From: an uncultured Curvibacter sp.
Lineage (GTDB): Bacteria; Pseudomonadota; Gammaproteobacteria; Burkholderiales; Burkholderiaceae
Direction: 5' to 3'
NCBI GenBank assembly: GCA_946481355.1
Contig: CAMLNH010000037.1
Coordinates: 1-12,540, forward strand
DNA length: 12,540 bases
The notes below the pieces were generated by a model, which saw only the letters and a list, made by a program, of their open reading frames with translations, searched no databases and was not told the DNA's origin. Of this stretch, positions 1 through 8,362 are shown piece after piece (within the stretch, counting starts at the first letter, position 1; each line of letters starts with the position of its first letter). Position numbers and translations under genes: made by a program.

Positions 1-536
1 TGGACGTCTGGCGCCCGGCCGACACGGCCGAGACCGCCGTGGCCTGGGCCGTGGCTCTGCAGAACAAGGCCAAGCCCACGGCCCTGCTGCTGAGCCGCCA
101 GAACGTGCCCTACGCCGCCAAGAAGGACCTGGGTGACATCAGCCGCGGCGCCTATGTGCTGTCCGAGCCGGCCGATCTGGGCCTGAAGAAAAAGGCCCAG
201 GCCGTGATCATCGCCACCGGCTCCGAGGTGCAGCTCGCGCTCAAGGCCCAGGAGCTGCTGGCCGCGCAGAAGATCGCTGTGCGCGTGGTCTCCATGCCCA
301 GCACCACCACCTTCGACCAGCAGAAGCCCGACTACAAGCAGGCCGTGCTGCCCGCCGGCCTGCCGCGCATCGCGGTGGAAATGGGCGTGACCGATGGCTG
401 GTGGAAGTACGGCTGCGCCGCGGTGGTCGGCCTGGACACCTATGGCGAGTCGGCCCCGGCGCCGGTGCTGTTCAAGCATTTCGGCTTCACGCCGGAGAAC
501 GTGGCCGACACCGTGCGCGCGGTGCTGGCGAAATAA
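1..536 (+). CDS. tkt: Transketolase, C-terminal part (5' end outside window)
   Basis: This is the 3' portion of a transketolase gene, open from the left edge (codons begin at base 3) to TAA at 534-536, giving about 177 visible residues of a protein usually 650-680 long. Transketolase is the cytosolic thiamine-diphosphate enzyme that moves two-carbon ketol units between sugar phosphates in the pentose phosphate and Calvin pathways. The visible part covers the end of the pyrimidine-binding domain, with the family signature VWRPAD at the very start and the segment ALLLSRQNVP. It also holds the complete C-terminal domain, with IIATGSEVQLA, RVVSMPST, and a closing GLDTYGESAPAPVLFKHFGFT typical of transketolase tails. 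The thiamine-binding half lies upstream and cannot be checked. The next gene, gap, starts only 33 bases downstream on the same strand, so the two are probably co-transcribed. Nothing in the visible part looks damaged. Confidence 0.96.
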   Translation, partial: DVWRPADTAETAVAWAVALQNKAKPTALLLSRQNVPYAAKKDLGDISRGAYVLSEPADLGLKKKAQAVIIATGSEVQLALKAQELLAAQKIAVRVVSMPSTTTFDQQKPDYKQAVLPAGLPRIAVEMGVTDGWWKYGCAAVVGLDTYGESAPAPVLFKHFGFTPENVADTVRAVLAK

Positions 537-1568
<1,032 letters not shown>

Positions 1569-1589
1569 GCCGTTCTTCGCGCAACACGG

Positions 1590-1623
1590 TGGCCCGGCCT
1601 GATCAAGGCCGGGCCATTTTTTT
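1590..1623 (+). terminator. Rho-independent terminator after gap
   Basis: A GC-rich 11-bp perfect stem (TGGCCCGGCCT at 1590-1600 pairing with AGGCCGGGCCA at 1606-1616) closes a 5-base loop (GATCA). It is followed directly by seven T residues at 1617-1623. It lies 21 bases after the gap stop codon and is a textbook intrinsic terminator for the tkt-gap transcript. It also insulates the promoter that follows. Confidence 0.95.
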
Positions 1624-1652
1624 GTCTGCGCCAGCCTGCGGGACCGCGGGGC

Positions 1653-1680
1653 TTGACGTCTGTTGCCGGCTACCTATGAT
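1653..1680 (+). promoter_or_regulatory. Sigma-70 promoter of the binding-protein gene
   Basis: TTGACG at 1653-1658 (5 of 6 to the -35 consensus) and TATGAT at 1675-1680 (5 of 6 to the -10 consensus) are separated by 16 bases. A start of transcription near 1687 would give a leader of about 43 bases. That leader contains a good ribosome binding site (GGGAGG at 1719-1724, five bases before the ATG at 1730). The promoter sits just downstream of the gap terminator, so the binding-protein gene has its own transcription unit. The call rests on visual match only. Confidence 0.7.
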
Positions 1681-1729
1681 CGGCGCTACATAGGCCTGCG
1701 CGGGCAGGTCATGCAGCCGGGAGGGGCCG

Positions 1730-2859
1730 ATGCGGTTTGTTCAGGTTCTGGCAGTGGTGGGGCTGGCGCTGGCGGGTATCACCGGGCGGGCCGAGACCGG
1801 GGTCGGCGACAAGGAAATCCTGGTGGGCCAGTTCGCGGCGCTCAGCGGTCCGGCCGCCCAGCTGGGGCAGCGCCTGAACGTCGGTATCCAGGCTTACTTC
1901 AAGGCCGTCAACGATCAGGGCGGCATCAACGGTCGCACCTTGCGCCTGCTGACCCGCGACGATGGCTACGAGCCCGAACGGGCCGTGGCGGCGGTCAAGG
2001 GCCTGATCGAACAGGATCAGGTCTTTGCGCTGGTGGGGGCCGTCGGAACGCCGACAGGTCTGGCGGCCGTGCCGGTGCTGACCGCCGCCAAAGTACCGCT
2101 GGTGGGCATGTTCACCGGGGCCCAGGGACTGCGCGACCCGTTCAACCGCCATGTCTTTCACGTGCGCGCCAGCTATTTCGACGAGACCGAGCGCATCGTG
2201 CAACACCTGACCACGCTCGGGGTCAAGCGCATTGCGATTTTCTATCAGAACGATGCCTATGGCAAGGCCGGGCTTGAAGGTGTGACGCGCGCGCTGGGCA
2301 AGCGCCAGCTCAAGCCTGCGGCCACCGCGACCGTGGAGCGCAATACCGTGGACGTGGCCGCCGCCCTGAACACCATCCTGCCGGCCCAGCCCGAAGCGGT
2401 GGTCCAGATTGGCGCCTACAAGGCCTGCGCAGAGTTCATCAAGCAGGCGCGCGGCAAAGGCTACGGGGGCAATTCTTCAACGTCAGCTTTGTCGGCTCCA
2501 AGGCGCTCGCCGACGAGCTTGGCGCCGCCGGCATGGGGGTGGTGATCTCGCAAGTGGTGCCATTCCCCTACATCCCCTCCTCTCCTGTCGTGCGTGAGTA
2601 TCAGCAACGCATGAAGGAGGCGGGTCAGACTGAGCTGGATTTCTCCAGTATGGAAGGTTTTCTGATCGGCAAGGTCTTCGTCGAAGGCGTTCGCCGCGCG
2701 GGCCGTAATCTCACGCGTGACGCCCTCATCACCGCTCTGGAGTCCATGAAGGACGTCAATCTCGGCGGGTTCGAGATCAGCTACACCCCCCGTGACCATT
2801 CGGGCTCGCGCTACACGGACCTCACCATCATCGGCAGGGACGGCCGCTTCGTGCGGTGA
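1730..2859 (+). pseudogene. ABC transporter periplasmic binding protein (LivK-like), frameshifted
   Basis: This gene encodes a periplasmic substrate-binding protein of the branched-chain amino acid type (Peripla_BP_6 family). Such proteins capture a small molecule, commonly an amino acid or organic acid, and deliver it to an ABC permease. The first part (1730-2470) gives a signal peptide (MRFVQVLAVVGLALAG, probable cleavage after GRA near residue 21). The mature domain follows, with EILVGQFAALSGPAAQLG, GGINGRTLRLLTRDDGYEP, ALVGAVGTPTG and KRIAIFYQNDAYGKAG. After GKGYGG the frame is lost and ends at 2545 with an unrelated tail. The expected continuation (FFNVSFVGSKALADELG, then MGVVISQVVPFPY) lies in the +1-shifted frame from 2473 to TGA at 2857-2859. 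Restoring one missing base in the GGGGGC run at 2465-2470 would give about 376 residues, a normal length for the family. Both halves otherwise look intact, so this is either a recent mutation or a sequencing error. No permease or ATPase gene is adjacent, and the ligand cannot be predicted. Confidence 0.88.
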
Positions 2860-2900
2860 TGGCGTATCGCCAGGGTGGCTGCAGCGCGCTGAAGTCGCTG

Positions 2901-3938
2901 CTACTGTGACAAGGCGCGCAGCTCCTGCGCGAGCCGGCCGAAGCGCAACCGGTACTGCGCCGGGCTCAGGCCGACCTTGCGGCGGAACAGGCGGCTGAAA
3001 AAGCTGCTGTCGCTGTAACCCACGTCCAGGGCGACCGATTCCACCGGCGCATCGCCGGACTCCAGCATCTGCTTGGCTTCTTCGAGCCGCACGTGGTGCA
3101 CGTATTCCAGCGGGGCCATGCCGGTGGCTTGGGCAAAACGGCGCTTGAAGGTGCGCTCGGGCAGCTGGGCCAGGGTCACCATCTGGGCCACCGGAGACTC
3201 GTGCATGTAGTGCAGGGCGGCCCATTGCTGGCAGCGCGCAATCACCGGGTCGGCCGCATGGCTGCCATGGGTGAGGGAGGCATAAGCCTGCGGGCTGGCG
3301 CTCTGCAGGTCCATGAGGTTGATGCGCGCCACGCGCATGGCCTCTTCCGGTCCGGCGTAGCGGGCGATCAGCGCCAGCACCAGCAGATGCCAGGAGACGC
3401 CGCTGCCGGCCATGAGGATGCGCTGCCCCTCGCCGGTGGCGACCAGGCCGCGATCGGCGCGCCAGCGTGTGTGCGGGTGGGCGCGCTGCAGGTGCTCGCC
3501 GTAACCCCAGTGCGTAGTGGCCTCGTGGCCGTCCAGCAGGCCGGTGTGGGCCATCAGCACGGCTCCTGAGCAGGCCGAGGCCAGCAGCGCCCCTTGGGCG
3601 TGGCAGGTACGCAGCCAGGCGATGGCTGCGTCGTAGCGGTCGCCCAGTTCACTGCCCGGCGCCACCTGCACATCGGCTACCACCACCACGTCCGGGGCGG
3701 GGCATTGCGCGAAGCCCGCGTCGGGTGTCATGCGCACGCCATTGGCCGTGGTGAAGGGGGCACCGTCGGCGCTCACCACCAGGGGGCGGAAGGGGGATGC
3801 CAGCAGCACGCCACCATGCAGCAGGCTCCAGTCGCGCCGCACGCTAGCCAAGGCGTCGTAGAAGCCGTAGATGGTGGCCGCCGAGGTCTCGGGTACGGCC
3901 AGCAGCGCAACGGTGATGGGGGCAGACGGGTCGGACAT
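2901..3938 (-). CDS. GlxA-family (DJ-1/PfpI + AraC) transcriptional regulator
   Basis: This is a 345-residue transcription factor with two parts. Residues 8 to about 205 form a DJ-1/PfpI-like class I glutamine-amidotransferase fold, starting ITVALLAVPETSAATIYGF. C123 lies in the elbow motif ASACSGAVLMAHTGLLDG, and the conserved ATTHW follows at 140-144. Residues about 237-333 form an AraC/XylS DNA-binding domain with two helix-turn-helix units, including LPERTFKRRFAQATGMAPLEY and the second-helix signature VALDVGYSDSSFFSRLFRR. In the GlxA family the first domain usually senses a ligand or serves in dimerization. The effector here is unknown. The ATG at 3936-3938 is the only ATG before an in-frame stop upstream. 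A purine-rich AAGGAAG (complement of about 3953-3959) lies somewhat far upstream at 13 to 14 bases. The gene converges on the broken binding-protein gene (41 bases apart) and diverges from the TPR gene, which makes the latter its most natural candidate target. Confidence 0.93.
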   Translation of the reverse strand: MSDPSAPITVALLAVPETSAATIYGFYDALASVRRDWSLLHGGVLLASPFRPLVVSADGAPFTTANGVRMTPDAGFAQCPAPDVVVVADVQVAPGSELGDRYDAAIAWLRTCHAQGALLASACSGAVLMAHTGLLDGHEATTHWGYGEHLQRAHPHTRWRADRGLVATGEGQRILMAGSGVSWHLLVLALIARYAGPEEAMRVARINLMDLQSASPQAYASLTHGSHAADPVIARCQQWAALHYMHESPVAQMVTLAQLPERTFKRRFAQATGMAPLEYVHHVRLEEAKQMLESGDAPVESVALDVGYSDSSFFSRLFRRKVGLSPAQYRLRFGRLAQELRALSQ

Positions 3939-4034
3939 GGCAGAAATGACCGCTTCCTTGCAGGAATGCCCTTAGTGTAGGCCCGCGTCCCGCCGGACAC
4001 TGAATCCTCTTTTCAATCAAGCAAGGAGCGATAC
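3939..4034. promoter_or_regulatory. Divergent control region between GlxA regulator and TPR gene
   Basis: These 96 bases must hold the 5' signals of both divergent genes. Visible elements are a strong ribosome binding site for the TPR gene (AAGGAG at 4023-4028, six bases before its ATG) and a weak reverse-strand -10-like TACACT (complement of 3974-3979), about 35 bases before the regulator's start. No convincing -35 element accompanies it. A short GTCC-N4-GGAC inverted repeat (about 3987-3998) is the only dyad I noticed. Autoregulation by the GlxA-type protein from this region is plausible but inferred from arrangement alone. Confidence 0.35.
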
Positions 4035-5336
4035 ATGCAAGACCGACAAGGCCTCCCCCTGAGTGGCGCCACGACCGACAGCCTGCAGGCCTACAGCCTA
4101 GCCCAGGAAGAATTCAGCTGCTACCGGGGCGACCCGCTGGCGCAGGTGGAGCAGGCCTTGCAGGCCAGCCCGGCCATGACCATGGCCCATGTGTTCAAGG
4201 CCTGGTTGCACCTGCTGGGCACCGAGCCCTCGGGCTTGCTGGTGGCGCAGGCGGCCTGCGAAACCGCTGCCCGTTTGCCCGCCAACGAGCGGGAGCGGCG
4301 CCATCTGCGGGCCGCCCAGCTGCTGGTCCAGGGCCACTGGCACGAGGCCGGCCGCGTGCTGGAGGACCTGAGCCTGCACGATCCGCGCGATCTGCTGGCC
4401 CTTCAGGCCGGGCACCAGATCGACTATTTCACGGGCGACGCACGCATGCTGCGCGATCGTATCGCGCGGGCCCTGCCGGTCTGGCAGCGCGGCCTGAGCG
4501 GCTACCACGCCGTGCTGGGCATGCACGCCTTCGGCCTGGAAGAGTGCGGCGACTACGTGGCCGCGGAAAGAAGCGGCCGTCGTGCGGTCGAACTGGAGCC
4601 ACGTGACGGTTGGGCCTGGCACGCCGTGGCCCACGTGCACGAGATGCGCAACGATCCGGAGGCCGGCATTGCATGGTTGGGTGCGCACACGCAGCAATGG
4701 GCGCCGGGCAGTCTGCTGGCTGTGCACAACTGGTGGCACCTGGCGTTGTTCCATCTGGAACTGGGCAACGAAGCCGAAGTGCTGCGTCTGTACGACGAAG
4801 CGATTGGCGGCCCGGGTTCGGTGGCCATGCTGGACCTGATCGACGCCTCGGCCATGCTGTGGCGCCTGCAGCTGCGTGATGTGAACGTGGGAGAGCGCTG
4901 GCGCCAGCTGGCCGCGCGCTGGCAGCAGGCTGGCACCCCGGGCCTCTACGCCTTCAACGACATGCACCTGATGATGGCCTATGTGGGCGCTGGCGACCTG
5001 CAGGCCCAGCAGACCGTGCTGGAAGCACAGCGGGTCGCCATGCGCCGCGACGATGACAACGCCGTGTTCACGCGTGAGGTCGGCTATCCGGTGGCGCGGG
5101 CCCTGCAGGCCTATGGGCAGGGTGAGTACGGGCGCTGCGTCGACCTGCTGCGCCGCATCCGCAGCGGGGCGCACCGCTTTGGCGGCAGCCACGCCCAGCG
5201 TGATGTGATCGACCTCACCTTGCTGGAGGCCGCCCAGCGCGGGGCGCTGGCGCCGCTGGCTTCGGCCCTGGCCTGCGAGCGGCTGGGCCGACGCCCACGC
5301 AGCGCAGGCACGCCCCAGCTGGCGCTGGTGGCCTGA
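4035..5336 (+). CDS. TTC38-like tetratricopeptide repeat protein
   Basis: This is a 433-residue soluble protein with no signal peptide or membrane segment, made of helical TPR-like repeats. It resembles the TTC38 (tetratricopeptide repeat protein 38) family along its whole length as I recall that family, not only in generic repeats. Landmarks are DGWAWHAVAHVHEM (191-204), HNWWHLALFHLELGNEAE (231-248), AMLDLIDASAMLWRL (264-278), YAFNDMHLMMAY (305-316) and a C-terminal GGSHAQRDV (383-391). These blocks carry invariant-looking His, Asn and Asp residues (H196, H200, H202, H231, H235, N308, D309, H311). That suggests a binding or catalytic pocket rather than a plain protein-protein scaffold, but no biochemical activity is known to me. 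The start is set by AAGGAG at 4023-4028. It is divergently transcribed from a GlxA-type regulator, its likely controller. Its TGA ends at the base next to the topB stop codon. Confidence 0.88.
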   Translation: MQDRQGLPLSGATTDSLQAYSLAQEEFSCYRGDPLAQVEQALQASPAMTMAHVFKAWLHLLGTEPSGLLVAQAACETAARLPANERERRHLRAAQLLVQGHWHEAGRVLEDLSLHDPRDLLALQAGHQIDYFTGDARMLRDRIARALPVWQRGLSGYHAVLGMHAFGLEECGDYVAAERSGRRAVELEPRDGWAWHAVAHVHEMRNDPEAGIAWLGAHTQQWAPGSLLAVHNWWHLALFHLELGNEAEVLRLYDEAIGGPGSVAMLDLIDASAMLWRLQLRDVNVGERWRQLAARWQQAGTPGLYAFNDMHLMMAYVGAGDLQAQQTVLEAQRVAMRRDDDNAVFTREVGYPVARALQAYGQGEYGRCVDLLRRIRSGAHRFGGSHAQRDVIDLTLLEAAQRGALAPLASALACERLGRRPRSAGTPQLALVA

Positions 5337-8264
5337 TCAGCTGAGATGCTTGCCGATCAGCCCGGCGATCTCGAACATCGTGACCTGGGCCTTGCCGAAG
5401 ACGGGCTTGAGCTTGGCGTCGGCCTTGATGCTGCGCTTGTCCTTGGGGTCCTGCAGGCCCTGGGCCTTGATGTAGTCCCAGAGCTTCTTGACCACCTGGG
5501 TGCGGGCCACGGGCTCGCTGCCGATCACGGCCGCCAGTTCGGCGCTGGGGGTCAAGCCGGCTGCGGCCTTGCGCGGCTTCTTGGCGGCTGCGGTTTTGGC
5601 GGCGGCCTTTTTGGCCGGGGCCTTCTTCGCGGCTGTCTTGCCTGCGGCCTTGGCCGCCGGGGCCGGCCTGGCGCCGCCCTTGCGCGGGAACTTGGAGGGC
5701 TCGAACTCGAAGCTCACCTTGTTCTCTTCGGCGTTCCAGGCCAAGTAGGCCTTGAAGGGGCGGCGCGTGCGCATGGAGACGAACTTGTCCAGCAGATCGG
5801 TCTTGCCGGTGGCCAGCAGCTTCTGCATCTGTTCGCGTTCGATGGGCTGCTGCAGGATGATCTGGCCGCTCTTGAAGTCGCAGTTGGGCGTGGCCTGGGC
5901 CGCGGTGGGCACTGCGCGCTCGCAGATGTAGTTCTTGCCGTGTTCGTAGACCGAGCCGCCGCACTTGGGGCACTTGCCCAAAGCCTGCCGGTCAGAGAAG
6001 TCGACCAGTTCACCGGTCTCGGACTCGTCTTCGTTGCCGAAGTCGAATTCGAGTTTCCAGTTCTTGTCTTCCTCGCTGTACTTGAGCGCAATCTCGGCTG
6101 TGAAGGGCCAACCGGCCTTGGAGCGGAAACCTTCGAGCGGGCCGATCTTCTTGTCGCGCAGGAAAGCTTCCACCTCGGCCAGCTCGAAGGCGCGCCCGGC
6201 CGGGATCTTGGTGAAGGAGAAGCCGCAGGCCTCGGCGCCCTTCTTGCCGGTACAGGTGTAGCGGCGGTAGTTTTCTTTCACCACGCCGCCGCAGTTCGGG
6301 CAGGGTGTGGTCAGCGTGGCGTAGTCGCCGGGGATGGTGTCGCCGTCGTATTCCTTGGCCTTCTTGACGATGTGCTCGGTCATGGCCGCGATCTCGCGCA
6401 TGAACTCTTCGCGCGAGAGGCGGCCGTGTTCCATCTCCGAAAGCTTGAACTCCCAGCCGCCCGTGAGTTCGGGTTTGGAAAGCTCTTCCACGCCCAGGCC
6501 GCGCAGCAGGGTCATGAGCTGGAAGGCCTTGGCTGTGGGGATCAGCTCACGCCCTTCGCGCAGCATGTACTTTTCATTCAGCAGGCCTTCAATGATGGCC
6601 GCACGCGTGGCCGGCGTGCCCAGGCCCTTCTCGTGCATGGCCTCGCGCAGTTCGTCATCTTCAATCAGTTTGCCCGCGCCTTCCATGGCGGAGAGCAGCG
6701 TGGCTTCGCTGTAGCGGGCCGGCGGGCGGGTCTTGAGCCCTTTGGGATCGACGGCGTTGGTGTCCACCTTCTCGCCAGCGGCCACCGGCACCAGCACCTT
6801 GCTGCTGCCTTCGCCCGGGGCCATCTCGTCCTCGGCTTCCTTGCCGTAGATGGCCAGCCAGCCCGGCTTGACCAGCACCTTGCCTTCGCTCTTGAAGTTG
6901 TGGCCAGCGGCCGTGGTGATGCGTGTGGTCACCTGGTACTCGGCACTCGGGAAGAACACGGCCATGAAGCGGCGCGCGACCAGGTCGTAGAGTTTCTGCT
7001 CGGCCTCGGACAGGCCACTGGGCGCCTGCAGCGTGGGGATGATGGCAAAGTGGTCGCTGACCTTGGCGTTGTCAAAGATGCGCTTGTTGGGCTTGACGTA
7101 GCCATTCTTGATGCCCGTCGCAGCGTGCGGGGCCAAGTGCTTGAGGCCGGAGTCGGCCAGCATGCCGAAAGTGTCTTTGGCCACGGCCAGGTAGTCCTCG
7201 GGCAGATGGCGCGAGTCGGTGCGCGGGTAGGTCAGGGCCTTGTGGCGTTCGTACAGGCTTTGCGCAATGGACAGCGTGGTTTTGGCCGAGAAGCCGAACT
7301 TGCCGTTGGCTTCGCGCTGCAGGCTGGTCAGGTCGAACAGCATGGGCGAGGCCTGGGTGCTGGGCTTGCTTTCCTCGCTGACGGTGGCGGTCTGGCCGCG
7401 CACGGCGTCGGCTATTGTTCGCGCTTCCTTCTCGCTCCAGACGCGGTCAGCCTTTTTCTCGGCGTCGTCTTCCGTCTTCTTCCACTTGGGGTCGAACCAC
7501 TTGCCCGCGTATTCGCCGGCCTTGGCGCCGAAGCTCGCGTGTACCTCCCAGTAGTCGCGGCTGATGAACTTGCGGATCTGTTCCTCGCGTTCCACCACCA
7601 CGGCCAGCGTGGGCGTCTGCACGCGGCCCACCGTCGTGAGGAAGAAACCGCCATCGCGGGAGTTGAAGGCCGTCATGGCGCGCGTGCCGTTGATGCCGAC
7701 CAGCCAGTCGGCCTCGGAGCGGCTGCGCGCGGCGTCGGCCAGGGGCAGCATCTGCTTGTCTGTGCGCAGGTTCTCAAAGCCGTCGCGGATGGCCTGGGGC
7801 GTCATGCTCTGCAGCCACAGTCGCGAGACCGGCTTGCCCAGGGGTTTGTTGCCGCCGGCGTACTGCTCGATCAGGCGGAAGATCAACTCGCCCTCGCGGC
7901 CCGCATCACAGGCGTTGATGAGCTGACCCACGTCCTTGCGTTTGGCCTGTTTGACCACAGCGTTGAGGCGGGTCTTGGTTTTGTCCACGGGCTTGAGGTC
8001 GAAGTGCGGCGGGATGACGGGCAGGTGGGTGAAGCTCCACTTGCCGCGCTTCACGTCGTACTGCTCGGGCGCCTGGATCTCGACCAGGTGGCCTACGGCG
8101 CTGGTGACGACGTAGCTGTCGCTTTCGAAGTATTCGTCGTGCTTCTCGAACTTGCCGGCCACGGGCGTGAGGGCGCGCACGATGTCCTGGGCCACCGAGG
8201 GCTTCTCGGCGATGACCAGGGTTTTGCCCGACACGGCGGTCTTGGTGGAAGCGGTGCTTTTCAT
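5337..8264 (-). CDS. topB: DNA topoisomerase III with Ala/Lys linker and C-terminal SWIB domain
   Basis: This is a 975-residue type IA topoisomerase, which breaks one DNA strand through a tyrosine link and passes another strand, acting in decatenation and recombination-intermediate processing. Numbered from the ATG at 8262-8264, the Toprim domain begins with KTLVIAEKPSVAQDI (14-28) and carries the acidic site CDAGREGEL (119-127). The catalytic tyrosine is Y346 in LTYPRTDSR. Two zinc-ribbon-like Cys clusters follow (CPNCGG near 655-660 with later Cys, and CPKCGG near 765-770 with later Cys). Residues about 864-902 are an Ala/Lys/Pro linker like a histone H1 tail, and 903-975 form a SWIB domain (GLTPSAELAAVIG to the C-terminus). 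A longer reading frame runs to 8333, but its extra 23 residues (rich in Arg and Cys) come from the alternating tract upstream, so I chose MKSTAS. No clear ribosome binding site precedes it. It diverges from the SET gene and abuts the TPR gene. Confidence 0.96.
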   Translation of the reverse strand: MKSTASTKTAVSGKTLVIAEKPSVAQDIVRALTPVAGKFEKHDEYFESDSYVVTSAVGHLVEIQAPEQYDVKRGKWSFTHLPVIPPHFDLKPVDKTKTRLNAVVKQAKRKDVGQLINACDAGREGELIFRLIEQYAGGNKPLGKPVSRLWLQSMTPQAIRDGFENLRTDKQMLPLADAARSRSEADWLVGINGTRAMTAFNSRDGGFFLTTVGRVQTPTLAVVVEREEQIRKFISRDYWEVHASFGAKAGEYAGKWFDPKWKKTEDDAEKKADRVWSEKEARTIADAVRGQTATVSEESKPSTQASPMLFDLTSLQREANGKFGFSAKTTLSIAQSLYERHKALTYPRTDSRHLPEDYLAVAKDTFGMLADSGLKHLAPHAATGIKNGYVKPNKRIFDNAKVSDHFAIIPTLQAPSGLSEAEQKLYDLVARRFMAVFFPSAEYQVTTRITTAAGHNFKSEGKVLVKPGWLAIYGKEAEDEMAPGEGSSKVLVPVAAGEKVDTNAVDPKGLKTRPPARYSEATLLSAMEGAGKLIEDDELREAMHEKGLGTPATRAAIIEGLLNEKYMLREGRELIPTAKAFQLMTLLRGLGVEELSKPELTGGWEFKLSEMEHGRLSREEFMREIAAMTEHIVKKAKEYDGDTIPGDYATLTTPCPNCGGVVKENYRRYTCTGKKGAEACGFSFTKIPAGRAFELAEVEAFLRDKKIGPLEGFRSKAGWPFTAEIALKYSEEDKNWKLEFDFGNEDESETGELVDFSDRQALGKCPKCGGSVYEHGKNYICERAVPTAAQATPNCDFKSGQIILQQPIEREQMQKLLATGKTDLLDKFVSMRTRRPFKAYLAWNAEENKVSFEFEPSKFPRKGGARPAPAAKAAGKTAAKKAPAKKAAAKTAAAKKPRKAAAGLTPSAELAAVIGSEPVARTQVVKKLWDYIKAQGLQDPKDKRSIKADAKLKPVFGKAQVTMFEIAGLIGKHLS

Positions 8265-8269
8265 CTGAC

Positions 8270-8275
8270 TACAAT
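8270..8275 (+). promoter_or_regulatory. Possible -10 element for the SET-birA operon
   Basis: TACAAT (5 of 6 to the -10 consensus) lies just inside the divergent spacer, five bases past the topB start codon. The best upstream partner at 17-18 bases (TGGAAG at 8246-8251) matches the -35 consensus poorly. If used, transcription would begin near 8282 and the alternating purine-pyrimidine tract would lie in the leader of the SET transcript. It is weak on its own. Confidence 0.3.
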
Positions 8276-8284
8276 CCAGGTTCT

Positions 8285-8329
8285 CGCGCGTGCATACACG
8301 CGCACACGCGGGCGCGCACACGCGCGCGC
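8285..8329. repeat. Alternating purine-pyrimidine tract with Z-DNA-forming character
   Basis: The run 8285-8310 alternates pyrimidine and purine for 26 bases without a break. After a one-base slip (GGG at 8310-8312), 8312-8329 alternates for a further 18 bases. Nearly all steps are CG, CA/TG or GC, which are the dinucleotides most favourable to left-handed Z-DNA under negative supercoiling. It fills the middle of the 98-bp spacer between the divergent topB and SET start codons. The same composition creates a spurious 5' extension of the topB reading frame. Formation of Z-DNA is inferred from composition. Confidence 0.75.
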
Positions 8330-8362
8330 CCATACGAGTTCACCTTACCAAATTTTTCAGCA

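Noticed and set aside
2465..2475. Programmed ribosomal frameshift in the binding-protein gene.
   Set aside because: The GGGGGCAAT context is not a recognised slippery heptamer, no pseudoknot or internal Shine-Dalgarno is evident, and this protein family is not known to use recoding.
2860..2872. Small hairpin TGGCG-TAT-CGCCA after the binding-protein stop, as a terminator.
   Set aside because: The stem is only five pairs with a three-base loop and no T-run on either strand, so it is too weak to call.
3093..3980. Forward reading frames of about 130-160 codons opposite the GlxA-type regulator.
   Set aside because: They are His/Gly/Val-rich antisense shadows of a gene with clear domain motifs, with no ribosome binding sites or recognisable motifs.
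8265..8333. N-terminal extension of TopB by 23 residues to an ATG at 8333.
   Set aside because: The added residues are a translation of the alternating tract (Arg, Cys, Ala rich) and do not resemble topoisomerase III. The conserved protein begins close after the ATG at 8264.
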